A stretch of DNA of 64,000 bases from Pseudoxanthomonas suwonensis J47 (GTDB lineage Bacteria > Pseudomonadota > Gammaproteobacteria > Xanthomonadales > Xanthomonadaceae), in assembly GCF_000513955.1 (NCBI RefSeq), contig NZ_AZUZ01000010.1:1-64000 (forward strand), given 5' to 3'. The notes under the pieces are model-generated. The model was given only the letters and a program-made list of their open reading frames with translations, did no database searches and was not told the origin of the DNA. This document shows positions 30,553-38,191 of this stretch, piece after piece (within the stretch, counting starts at the first letter, position 1; every line of letters begins with the position of its first letter). Both the position numbers and the translations under genes were made by a program.

Positions 30553-31338
30553 TTACATCCCCCTGAACCGGTGCACGAACGCCGCGCTTACCGCCAGGCG
30601 TTCCTCGTGGTTCTTCAGGCTCAGCACGTACCGGCCCAGCTCGCTGCGCGTCACCCGGTCGATCGCCTGCACCCGCACCACCGTCCCCCGGTGCACCTGC
30701 CAGAATTCGTCCGGATTCAGCCCCGCCAGCAGCTCCTTCAACGGCGTCCGGATCACCCCCTCGCCAGTGGCCGTCACCACCCGCACGTACTTCTCGCTGG
30801 CCTGGAAGAACAGCACCTCGTCGATGCCGATCATGCGCACGCTGTCGCCGGCGCTCGCCGTGATCCAGCGGATCAGCCGCTCGCCCTGCGGACGCAGCCG
30901 CGCCTCCAGGTCGTCGATCAGCGAACGCAGGTCCGCGCCGCCGTCGCGCTGGCGCGCGGCCAGGCGCTCGCGCAACCGCTCCACCGCCTGCTCCAGCCGC
31001 GACGCCTGCACCGGCTTGAGGATGTAGTCGGCGGCGCCGGCCTCGAAGGCCTTCACTGCGTAATCGTCATAGGCCGTCGTGAACACCACCAGCCCGCCCT
31101 GCGCGACGACTTCCCGCGCCACGTTCAGCCCGCTGACACCGGGCATGCGGATGTCGAGGAAGGCCACGTCCGGCCGCTTCCCGTCCACCGCCTCCAGCGC
31201 CGAGACCCCGTCCTCGCAGACCGCGACCACTTCCAGCCCCGGCCACGCCTGCAGCAGCTGCTCGTGCAACGCGCGCCGCTGCGGTGCCTCGTCCTCGGCG
31301 ATCAGCGCGGTGACGCGCACGTCTCCGTTGTCCGTCAT
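30553..31338 (-). CDS. LytTR-family response regulator
   Basis: The product is 261 residues. It has a receiver domain (about 8-125) with acidic pocket AEDEAP, phospho-acceptor Asp62 in FLDIRMPGVSG, and the conserved Thr and Lys in VFTTAYDD and YILKPVQ. The LytTR DNA-binding domain (about 155-258) includes FQASEKYVRVVT, WQVHRGTVVRV and RYVLSLKNHEERLAVS. It overlaps the kinase stop by 4 nt (ATGA) and is the last gene of a four-gene operon. Such regulators usually bind a pair of direct repeats upstream of their targets; none is obvious in the first gene's upstream DNA. Confidence 0.95.
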   Translation of the reverse strand: MTDNGDVRVTALIAEDEAPQRRALHEQLLQAWPGLEVVAVCEDGVSALEAVDGKRPDVAFLDIRMPGVSGLNVAREVVAQGGLVVFTTAYDDYAVKAFEAGAADYILKPVQASRLEQAVERLRERLAARQRDGGADLRSLIDDLEARLRPQGERLIRWITASAGDSVRMIGIDEVLFFQASEKYVRVVTATGEGVIRTPLKELLAGLNPDEFWQVHRGTVVRVQAIDRVTRSELGRYVLSLKNHEERLAVSAAFVHRFRGM

Positions 31339-32561
31339 GCCTCCTCCATCGCGCACGGCACTTCCACCTGCGCCACCACGCCCCCGCGCGGCCCCGGCTG
31401 CAACTGCAGGCTGGCGCGGTCGCCGAAGCGGTGCGCCAGCTGGTCGCGCACGTTGGCCAGGCCCATCCCGCCACCGACGCCCGGCTTCAGCCCGGCACCA
31501 TCATCGACCACCCGCACGCGCAGCCGCCCGTCTTCGCGCTCGGCCACCACGTCGATGCGGCCAGGGCCGGGGCGCGGCTCGATGCCGTGCTTGATCGCGT
31601 TCTCCACCAGGGTGATCAGCAGCGACGGCGGAAATGGATGCGCGCGCAGTTCCGGCGCCACCGAAATCGTATAGGTGAGGCGTCCGCCCATGCGCACCCG
31701 CATCAGCTCCAGGTAGCTGGCGCAGATCTCCAGCTGCTGGCCCAGGGTCGCGTGCAGGGACTGGCCGTCGCGCAGCTTGGGGATGGTCGCGCGCAGGAAG
31801 CCGACCAGCGCATCGAGGGTGGCCTCGGCCTGCGCCGGATCCTGCCGCACCAGCGCGCGCACCGAGGCCAGCGTGTTGAACAGGAAGTGCGGCTCCACCT
31901 GCGCCTGCAGGACGCCCAGGCGCAGGTCGGCCTCGCGCACCCGCGATTCCAGCTCGCCCACCTCGCGCGCGTGCTGGTCCGCTTCCCAGCGGCGGCGCTC
32001 GCTGAAGTACGCGCGCAGCGCCAGGCCACCGCCGAACAGACCGTAGATCACCACCAGCGCGGCCACGTTCAAGGCCAGGCCGATCGCCTTGGCCACCGGA
32101 CCCAGCTGCGGACCCGGCGTGGACTTCAGGCCCATCGCCGCCAGGTGGGGCTGCATCAGCTCCGCCACGTAGGCCGAAGCCACCTTGTCGACGCCATAGC
32201 TGATCACCATGCCCGCGAGGACCGCCAGCACCACCGCGCGGCGCTCCGTGGCTTCCGGCCAGCGGCGGCGGCGCACCGCCGTGGCCATCGCCGGACCTAG
32301 CGTGGCCATCAGGCTGAAGGCGATGAAGTGGGCCAGGCCACCACGCAGGCCGGCGCCCCAGTCCTGCACCGCCAGGCCCACGCCGGTACCGGTGAACATC
32401 GACACCACCGCGATGACGCTGCACACCAGCAGGCTGCGGCCGGCCAGCCAGCGCAGGCTGAACACCGGGTACTGGCGGTAGCGGCTCCACACCGCGTTGC
32501 CGCCCAGCAGAACGGCCGGCGGCAGCACCTGGCCCAGCGGATAACCGGAACGTTCGCTCAT
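31335..32561 (-). CDS. LytS-type sensor histidine kinase
   Basis: The product is 408 residues. The N terminus (about 35-195) contains five to six membrane helices, with no extracellular domain of note. It is followed by a linker and a His_kinase domain with phospho-acceptor His225 in VEPHFLFNTLASVRALV. The N box is in LITLVENAIKHGIEP, and the G box includes DDGAGL and GMGLANVRDQL. It pairs with the LytTR regulator whose start it overlaps. GAGGA lies about 7 nt before the ATG at 32559-32561. The 28-residue small gene lies 10 nt upstream. The signal is unknown. Confidence 0.92.
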   Translation of the reverse strand: MSERSGYPLGQVLPPAVLLGGNAVWSRYRQYPVFSLRWLAGRSLLVCSVIAVVSMFTGTGVGLAVQDWGAGLRGGLAHFIAFSLMATLGPAMATAVRRRRWPEATERRAVVLAVLAGMVISYGVDKVASAYVAELMQPHLAAMGLKSTPGPQLGPVAKAIGLALNVAALVVIYGLFGGGLALRAYFSERRRWEADQHAREVGELESRVREADLRLGVLQAQVEPHFLFNTLASVRALVRQDPAQAEATLDALVGFLRATIPKLRDGQSLHATLGQQLEICASYLELMRVRMGGRLTYTISVAPELRAHPFPPSLLITLVENAIKHGIEPRPGPGRIDVVAEREDGRLRVRVVDDGAGLKPGVGGGMGLANVRDQLAHRFGDRASLQLQPGPRGGVVAQVEVPCAMEEA

Positions 32562-32571
32562 CGATCAGTCC

Positions 32572-32658
32572 TCAGGCCGTGCGGCGTCCGCTGCTGCCCG
32601 GAAGCAGCAGCGCGAGCAGGGCGGCGGCCGGCGCCAGCAGGGTGGTCAGCATCTCCAT
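32572..32658 (-). CDS. 28-residue hydrophobic micro-protein in the kinase operon
   Basis: This very short frame encodes [20 protein letters not shown] followed by GSSGRRTA, one hydrophobic helix with a basic tail. An AGGAGA Shine-Dalgarno lies 7 nt before the ATG at 32656-32658, a strong site. It lies 12 nt after the serine hydrolase stop and 10 nt before the kinase start on the same strand, so it is probably translated. A helix of about 18 residues with a positive C terminus fits insertion into the inner membrane. It could be a sensor-interacting peptide. No known family is recognised. Confidence 0.6.
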   Translation of the reverse strand: MEMLTTLLAPAAALLALLLPGSSGRRTA

Positions 32659-32670
32659 GGCCGTATCTCC

Positions 32671-34332
32671 TCAGCGGCCGGCGCCAGCGGCGGCCGGCGT
32701 GCGCGCACCGCGCAGCACCTGGCCGCCCTGGTGCAGCTCGAGCGACTCGACCTGGCCATCGGCGCCGCGCAGGAAGCGGATCTCGATGCCGAAGGCCGGC
32801 GCCTCGAAGCGGTCCTTCGCCGCGGCCTCCAGCTCGAACGCCCCCTGCCCGGTGGCCTGCGCCAGCAGCTTGCCGCCTTCGCTGCGCACGTTCAGCGAGA
32901 AGCCCGGCATCAGCGGATAGTCGCCGGCGTATGCAGCCAACTCCGCGGCGGTGGGTGCCGGCGCGGCGGTCGGATCGATACGCGTAGCCGGGAGGATGCC
33001 GCCCATCTGCAACCAGGTGAAGGTATAGCTGCCATCGGCCTTGCGCGTCGGACGCAGGACCGCGTCGAGCTTCAGCGGGAAGAAATCGCCGGCATCGTCG
33101 TGACCCATTTCGAACTCGCCCTGCCCGGCCGGCTGCACGAACAGCTTGCCGTCGCGGTGGCCGAGGGTCATCTTCATCGCGCCCTGCAGCTGGTATTCGC
33201 CGGCCAGCGCTTCCAGCAGCGCCGGATCGGCCGCGGCCAGCTTGCGCGGCTTGCCCAGCGGCAGCGAGGCATCGACCAGGTGGTTGCCCAGGCTGCCGAG
33301 GCCACCGATCGAGTGCAGCGCGGTGTCGGACAGGACCACCACGCCGCGCTGCTGCTGCGGATCGATCGCGACGTACGAGGAGAAGCCGCCGGTGCCGCCC
33401 TCATGGGCCAGCACGGTGCGTCCGGCCCCCGGCACCATCAGCCAGTTCATGCCCATCGCCGGCTTCTCCGAGACCTGTTCGTGGGTCTTGGCCAGCGCCG
33501 CGGTGATCGGCGCGCCGGTCCAGCCCAGGCCGCCCTGCACGTACTTCATCATGTCGTCGAGGGTGGCGCGCACGCCACCGACGCCGGCCAGGTTGGTGGC
33601 GAAGTGCCAGGCCGGGGTGGCGCGGGTATCGGGCGTGTGCCCGGTCGCCGCGCGCACGCCTGCAGGCGGCTGGTTGACGTGGGCGCGGTCCATGCCCAGC
33701 GGCTTGAACAGGCGCTCCTTCGCCAGGGTCTCGAAATCGGTGCCGGCGCGACGGGCCACCGCATACGACAGCACCATCGAGGCGAAGTTGGAGTATTCGA
33801 ACTTCGTGCCCGGCGCCGACGCCAGCTGCGCATCGCCCAGCGAGGCCAGCAGCGCGGCCTCGTCGAGGTTGGCGTAAGGATCGGCCATGGTCGTGGCACC
33901 GAGCCGCGACGGCAGCGCCGGCAGGCCGGAGGTGTGGGTCACCACGTGGCGCAGCAGGATCGGCTGGCCGTTGAAGTCGGGCACCTTCGTGCCTTCCGGC
34001 AGCCACGAGGCCAGGGTGTCGTCCAGCGAACCCTTGCCCTGCAGGATCAGGTCGGCGAGCAGCGCGGCGGTCATGGTCTTGCTGACCGAACCGATCTCGA
34101 ACGCCGCGTCCGGACCGATGCGCGCGGCGTCGGCCGGGTTGGCGCACTGGAAGGTGCGGGCGACCTGCGACTTCTCGACCACGGCGACGGCCATGCAGGC
34201 CCCGGTACGGTCGCCGTCGATGCGCTGGCGGACGATGCCGGCCAGCTCGGCGTCGGTCATCGCATGGGCGAACCCGGGGACGGACAGCGTGGTGGCAAGG
34301 GCGGCAACCAGCGCGGCGGGACGGATGTTCAT
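32671..34332 (-). CDS. Serine hydrolase of the beta-lactamase/D-Ala-D-Ala carboxypeptidase type
   Basis: The 553-residue product has a signal peptide (about 1-24, ending GFAHA) and a class C beta-lactamase-like domain (about 30-370). The catalytic serine is Ser82 in the SVSK tetrad (82-85), the second motif is YSN at 180-182, and the third is in AHEGGTGGFSSY. The C-terminal part (about 385-553) contains two copies of a beta-barrel domain like DUF3471, each starting around LAGEYQLQG or YAGDYPLMP. It probably cleaves peptidoglycan stem peptides or D-amino acid esters in the periplasm. GGAGGT lies before the ATG at 34330-34332. It heads the operon with the micro-protein, kinase and regulator. 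Confidence 0.9.
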   Translation of the reverse strand: MNIRPAALVAALATTLSVPGFAHAMTDAELAGIVRQRIDGDRTGACMAVAVVEKSQVARTFQCANPADAARIGPDAAFEIGSVSKTMTAALLADLILQGKGSLDDTLASWLPEGTKVPDFNGQPILLRHVVTHTSGLPALPSRLGATTMADPYANLDEAALLASLGDAQLASAPGTKFEYSNFASMVLSYAVARRAGTDFETLAKERLFKPLGMDRAHVNQPPAGVRAATGHTPDTRATPAWHFATNLAGVGGVRATLDDMMKYVQGGLGWTGAPITAALAKTHEQVSEKPAMGMNWLMVPGAGRTVLAHEGGTGGFSSYVAIDPQQQRGVVVLSDTALHSIGGLGSLGNHLVDASLPLGKPRKLAAADPALLEALAGEYQLQGAMKMTLGHRDGKLFVQPAGQGEFEMGHDDAGDFFPLKLDAVLRPTRKADGSYTFTWLQMGGILPATRIDPTAAPAPTAAELAAYAGDYPLMPGFSLNVRSEGGKLLAQATGQGAFELEAAAKDRFEAPAFGIEIRFLRGADGQVESLELHQGGQVLRGARTPAAAGAGR

Positions 34333-34702
34333 GCAGCACCTCCTGTGTCGTGATGGGGCCATGCTGCCGGAGCCGCCGGCAAGCGTGCGGGCTTGCGACG
34401 AACCCCCGCCTGCGGGCGACGAACCGCGCGGGAGGATACATGGATGCTCTGGTCTCCCCCCTCCCACCGGGAGAGGGGGTGGGGGTGAGGGCCGGGTGCC
34501 AACGGCGCCGTAGTGCCGACTTTCTCCCCCGGGCTCCGCTCCGCCCCCCGTCTCACCCCGGAGGGAGAGGGAAACAGGAGCGAAGCCACGAGCCCAACGC
34601 GCCGAAAACCGCGGTAGCACGCCTCCGTCCGAAGCCAACCACGCCAGTGCTTTCGAGCAGCGCTGCGCATACGGCGAGGCAGCTGGCGCGTAGCGACGCG
34701 CT
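34333..34702. repeat. Gene-free spacer with repeat modules
   Basis: The upstream end of the serine hydrolase region contains CTCTCCC/GGGAGAG-type hairpins (about 34456-34480, and GGAGGGAGAGGG near 34561) and a fragment of the shared module (GGCGCGTAGCGACGCGC near 34686). No gene is seen. The first 100 bp (34333-34432) carry no repeats and probably hold the promoter of the operon. Confidence 0.75.
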
Positions 34703-36046
34703 TCAGTCCGCCAGCAGCCGCTCCACCGCCACCCGGTAGCGCGCTGCGATCGCCTCCCGGTCGCGATGGCGGCCGTCCGACACGACCTGCTCCCCGGCCA
34801 CGTACACGTCGCGCACCAGCGGCCGGTTGCCGGAGAACAGCCAGCGGTCCACCACGTCCTGCTCACGCGCGCCGGCGAACACCGGCGAAGCCGTGTCGAG
34901 CACGATCCAGTCGGCGGCCATCCCCGGCGCCAGCTCGCCCACCGGCTGGCCGGTGGCCTGCGCGCCGCTGGCCAGCGTCCCGCGCAGCAGCGCCTCGCCG
35001 ACGCTGTCGCCCTCGCCGCCGGCGGCCATGTTGCGGCGGCGCGCCTGCAGGCGCTGGCCGTACTCGAGCCAGCGCAGTTCCTCGACCGGCGACACCGAGA
35101 TGTGCGAATCCGAGCCGACCCCCCAGCGTCCGCCAGCGGCCAGGTAGTCGCGCAGCGGGAACAGGCCATCGCCGAGGTTGGCCTCGGTGGTCGGACACAG
35201 CGCCACCGTGGCGCCGCTGCGCGCGATGCCGGCGACCTCGTCGGCGGTGAGGTGGGTGGCGTGCACCAGGGTCCAGCCCGCGTCGACCGGCGCGTTCGCC
35301 AGCAGCCATTCCACCGGCCGCGCATTGCGCACCGCCAGGCAGTCCTGCACCTCGCCTACCTGCTCGGCGATGTGGATGTGCAACGGGATGTCCGCCGGCA
35401 GGGCGGCCAGCGCCGCCGACAGCGCCTCGGCCGGCACCGCGCGCAGGCTGTGGAAGGCCACGCCCACGCGCAGGGTCGCGTCCTCCTGCGCGCGCAGGGT
35501 TCCGAACAGGCGCAGGAAGCCCTCGAGGTCGTGGCCGAAACGCCGCTGCCGCGCCGACAGGGGGCGGCGGTCGAAGCCACCGGTCATGTACAGCACCGGC
35601 AACAGGGTCAGGCGGATGCCGGTGTCGCGCGCCGCGGCGACCAGCGCCTGCGACATCGCCGCCGGATCGGCATAGGCGCTGCCGTCCGGCGCGTGGTGCA
35701 GGTAGTGGAACTCGCACACCGTGGTGAAGCCGGCCTCGAGCATCTCCACGTACAGCTGCGCAGCCACCGCGTACAGGCTGTCCGGATCGAAGCGCGCGGC
35801 GATCCGGTACATCGCCTCGCGCCAGGTCCAGAACGAGTCCTGCGGATGGGTCTGGCGTTCGGCCAGCCCCGCCATCGCCCGCTGGAAGGCGTGCGAATGC
35901 AGGTTGGGGATGCCAGGCAGCACCCAGCCGCCATTGCCGCCGGCCGCAGGTGGCGCGGCCACGCAGCCATCCTCCACTGCCGGCGCGGCATCGCGGCGCC
36001 AGCCGGCGCGGGTCCACATCAGGGAAGCGTCGCTCGGGATATGCAT
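34703..36046 (-). CDS. hutF: Formimidoylglutamate deiminase HutF
   Basis: HutF converts N-formimidoyl-L-glutamate to N-formylglutamate and ammonia, the five-step version of histidine degradation. The 447-residue product has the amidohydrolase motifs NLHSHAFQRAMAGL, HIHIAEQVGEVQDCL, LVHATHL and VGSDSHISVSPVEELRWLEY. The last of these, with FWTWREAMYR, is typical of HutF and not of guanine deaminase. The ATG at 36044-36046 (MHIPSDASLMWTRAGW) is chosen as the start of homology. The gene diverges from hutI by 100 bp. hutG, hutH and hutU are not in the window. Confidence 0.94.
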   Translation of the reverse strand: MHIPSDASLMWTRAGWRRDAAPAVEDGCVAAPPAAGGNGGWVLPGIPNLHSHAFQRAMAGLAERQTHPQDSFWTWREAMYRIAARFDPDSLYAVAAQLYVEMLEAGFTTVCEFHYLHHAPDGSAYADPAAMSQALVAAARDTGIRLTLLPVLYMTGGFDRRPLSARQRRFGHDLEGFLRLFGTLRAQEDATLRVGVAFHSLRAVPAEALSAALAALPADIPLHIHIAEQVGEVQDCLAVRNARPVEWLLANAPVDAGWTLVHATHLTADEVAGIARSGATVALCPTTEANLGDGLFPLRDYLAAGGRWGVGSDSHISVSPVEELRWLEYGQRLQARRRNMAAGGEGDSVGEALLRGTLASGAQATGQPVGELAPGMAADWIVLDTASPVFAGAREQDVVDRWLFSGNRPLVRDVYVAGEQVVSDGRHRDREAIAARYRVAVERLLAD

Positions 36047-36134
36047 GCGCGCATTCTCGCCGGAACCGGTGGCGCTGGCGATCCGGTGACGCGCCGCACC
36101 CCACACCGGCCCCCAGCCCCGGCGGACGGCCCGA

Positions 36135-36140
36135 TAGAAT
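36135..36140 (+). promoter_or_regulatory. Possible -10 box for a leaderless hutI transcript
   Basis: TAGAAT is followed by the six bases CGGCGC and then the hutI ATG. The same layout precedes lpxH (TACAAT, then CGGCGC, then ATG). The -35 region is not clear. Confidence 0.4.
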
Positions 36141-36146
36141 CGGCGC

Positions 36147-37370
36147 ATGGACAACACCCACCGCTGGGACGGCCTCATCCTCGACGCGAACCTCGCCACG
36201 CTGCAGGGCGAGGCCGGCTATGGCGCCATCGCCGACGCCGCGCTGGGCTGGAAGGACGGACGCATCGTCTTCGCCGGAGTGCAGGCCGACCTGCCCGGTG
36301 CGCCGGAGACGCTGGCCACGCAGGTCACCCACGCACATGGCCGCTGGGTCACCCCCGGGCTCATCGACTGCCACACCCACCTGGTGTTCGGCGGCGACCG
36401 CGCCGGCGAGTTCGAGCAGCGCCTGCAGGGCGCCAGTTACGAGGAGATCGCCCGCGCCGGCGGCGGCATCGTCTCGACCGTGCGCGCCACCCGCGCCGCC
36501 GGTGCCGAGGCGCTGCTGGCGCAGTCGCTGCCCCGTGCCCGCGCCCTGCTGGCCGACGGCGCGACCACGGTCGAGATCAAGTCCGGCTACGGCCTGGACC
36601 TGGACAGCGAACGGCGCACGCTGCAGGTCGCGCGCCGCATCGGCGAGACCCTGGGCCTGGAAGTGCGCACCACCTTCCTCGGCGCGCACGCGCTGCCGCC
36701 GGAGTTTGCCGGCCGGCCCGACGCCTATATCGAGGCGGTCTGCGCCTGGCTGCCGCAACTGCACGCCGAAGGCCTGGTCGACGCGGTCGACGCCTTCTGC
36801 GAGAAGATCGGCTTCGACGCCGCGCAGACCCGGCGCGTGTTCGAGGCCGCGCGCGCGCTCGGCCTGCCGGTGAAACTGCACGCCGACCAGCTCGGCGACG
36901 GCGACGGCGCGGCGCTGGTGGCGGAGTTCGGCGGCCTGTCGGCCGACCATGTCGAATACACCTCGCCTGCCGGCGTGGAGGCGATGGCGCGCGCCGGCAC
37001 CGTCGCGGTGCTGCTGCCTGGCGCCTTCCACGTGCTGCGCGAGACCCGGCTGCCGCCGCTGGACGGATTCCGCCGCCATGGCGTGCCGATGGCGGTGGCC
37101 ACCGACTGCAATCCCGGCACTTCGCCGCTGCAGTCGCTGCGCCTGGCCATGTCGCTGGCCTGCACCCACTTCCGCCTGACCCCGGAGGAAGCGCTGCGCG
37201 GCGCCACCGTGCATGCGGCCCGCGCGCTCGGCCTGGACGACCGCGGCCGTCTGCAGCCGGGCCTGCGCGCCGACTTCGTGCTGTGGGACATCGGCCAGCC
37301 GGCGGAACTGGCCTACTGGCTGGGCGGCAACCCGCGCCTGGCCAGCTGGATCGGCGGCCGCCCGGTCTGA
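36147..37370 (+). CDS. hutI: Imidazolonepropionase
   Basis: HutI hydrolyses 4-imidazolone-5-propionate to N-formimidoyl-L-glutamate, which is the substrate of the divergent HutF. The 407-residue product has metal and substrate motifs [42 protein letters not shown], and [10 protein letters not shown]. The ATG at 36147 gives the normal N terminus [16 protein letters not shown]. The next gene on the plus strand is far away; a hairpin after the stop belongs to the convergent THX gene. Regulation by a HutC-type repressor would be expected, but no such gene is nearby. Confidence 0.96.
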   Translation: MDNTHRWDGLILDANLATLQGEAGYGAIADAALGWKDGRIVFAGVQADLPGAPETLATQVTHAHGRWVTPGLIDCHTHLVFGGDRAGEFEQRLQGASYEEIARAGGGIVSTVRATRAAGAEALLAQSLPRARALLADGATTVEIKSGYGLDLDSERRTLQVARRIGETLGLEVRTTFLGAHALPPEFAGRPDAYIEAVCAWLPQLHAEGLVDAVDAFCEKIGFDAAQTRRVFEAARALGLPVKLHADQLGDGDGAALVAEFGGLSADHVEYTSPAGVEAMARAGTVAVLLPGAFHVLRETRLPPLDGFRRHGVPMAVATDCNPGTSPLQSLRLAMSLACTHFRLTPEEALRGATVHAARALGLDDRGRLQPGLRADFVLWDIGQPAELAYWLGGNPRLASWIGGRPV

Positions 37371-37390
37371 GCCCGGCGGCGCCAAAAAGA

Positions 37391-37413
37391 AACGCGGCGC
37401 CAGGCGCCGCGTT
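37391..37413 (-). terminator. Rho-independent terminator of the THX gene
   Basis: On the minus strand AACGCGGCGC pairs with GCGCCGCGTT across a 3-nt loop, followed by TTTCTTTTT. This is the best stem-plus-T-tract in the window, 28 nt after the stop of the THX gene. It may also work for hutI, which converges on it. Confidence 0.85.
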
Positions 37414-37440
37414 CTCCGGTTACACCGTGTGGGGCTGGGA

Positions 37441-37623
37441 TCAGCCGGCCTTCGCCACGGTCTTCTTGGCCACGGCCTTCTTCACGGCCGGCTTGGCCAC
37501 GGTCTTCTTCGCTGCCGGCGCGGCAGCGCCCGCGGCGGCACGGGTACCGCCATGGCGGCGCGCGTTGCCGTAGCTGGCGTTGTAGCGCTTGCCCTTGGCG
37601 GTCTTGCGGTCACCCTTGCCCAT
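37441..37623 (-). CDS. 30S ribosomal protein THX (bTHX)
   Basis: bTHX is a very small basic protein in the head of the 30S subunit. The 60-residue product starts MGKGDRKTAKGKRYNASYGN, which matches the bTHX core (about residues 1-28). Residues 29-60 form an alanine-, lysine- and proline-rich tail (PAAKKTVAKPAVKKAVAKKT) like that of histone H1-type proteins. The Shine-Dalgarno AAGGAG lies 7 nt before the ATG at 37621-37623. A strong terminator follows, suggesting a separate transcript of high abundance. Confidence 0.88.
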   Translation of the reverse strand: MGKGDRKTAKGKRYNASYGNARRHGGTRAAAGAAAPAAKKTVAKPAVKKAVAKKTVAKAG

Positions 37624-37697
37624 TGTTCAACTCCTTGATTCGCATGAAGTCCTGGCCGCGCGGCGCACGGCAGGCCGGCAAGCCTAGCATGCAGGCC

Positions 37698-38108
37698 TCA
37701 GTGGGCGCAGCTGGCGTCGTGGACGTGGCCGTGGTTGAGCCGCAGGTTCAGCAGGTGCGCCACGCCGACCAGGGTCCCGCCGAGGGTCATCACCACCGCG
37801 TGCGGCAGCGCCGACTCGTGCAGCGGCGCGTACACCAGGCCCGCCCACAGCGCCGCCAGCCCGGGAACGAGCAGGCCGAGCGCACGCAGCGAACGGTGCC
37901 GGCGGTAGCTCCAGCCCAGGCTGGACGCGCCCAGCAGGGTGACGAACACCACCAGCGCCAGCTCCAGGCTGCGGTCGAACCACAGGCCCAGGCCCAGCGC
38001 CGGCACCGCGGCCAGCAGCAGCGGCGTCAGCGCGCAGTGGATCGCGCACAGCAGCGACCCGGTGGCGCCGAGGCGGTCGAGCAGGTCCTTGTGGCGATCG
38101 AACGACAA
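37698..38108 (-). CDS. MerC-like inner-membrane protein
   Basis: The product is about 136 residues with four membrane helices and the MerC-type motif SLLCAIHCALTPLLLAAVP in the first one; the two cysteines are positioned to bind a metal. The last residues (LNHGHVHDASCAH) are histidine- and cysteine-rich. The start is uncertain: an ATG at 38145-38147 lies inside the Zur-like box and over a TATAAT -10, so it would not be on the transcript. A TTG at 38106-38108, preceded by CAGGA, is chosen. It diverges from the ZnuD-type receptor across the shared operator. Zinc or another divalent metal is the likely cargo. Confidence 0.78.
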   Translation of the reverse strand: MSFDRHKDLLDRLGATGSLLCAIHCALTPLLLAAVPALGLGLWFDRSLELALVVFVTLLGASSLGWSYRRHRSLRALGLLVPGLAALWAGLVYAPLHESALPHAVVMTLGGTLVGVAHLLNLRLNHGHVHDASCAH

Positions 38109-38139
38109 GACGTGGGTCCTGGGGGGTGTTGCCGGATCT

Positions 38140-38158
38140 GGATACATTATAACATTCC
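38140..38158. promoter_or_regulatory. Zur-like operator between the MerC-like gene and the TonB receptor
   Basis: On the minus strand GGAATGTTATAATGTATCC contains GTTATAAT, close to the left half of the known enterobacterial Zur consensus; the right half is poorer. A TATAAT (38151-38146) reads towards the MerC-like gene with ATGACA 15 bp upstream. A TATAAC (38148-38153) reads towards the receptor. The position between two zinc-type genes supports Zur control. Confidence 0.55.
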
Positions 38159-38191
38159 GCACCGGCTGTCATCCTTCCCCCTCTGGACTCC

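Noticed and set aside
38145-38147. ATG as start of the MerC-like gene
   Set aside because: It overlaps the -10 sequence and the Zur-like box, so it would lie upstream of the transcript; a later TTG is preferred, although this is not certain.
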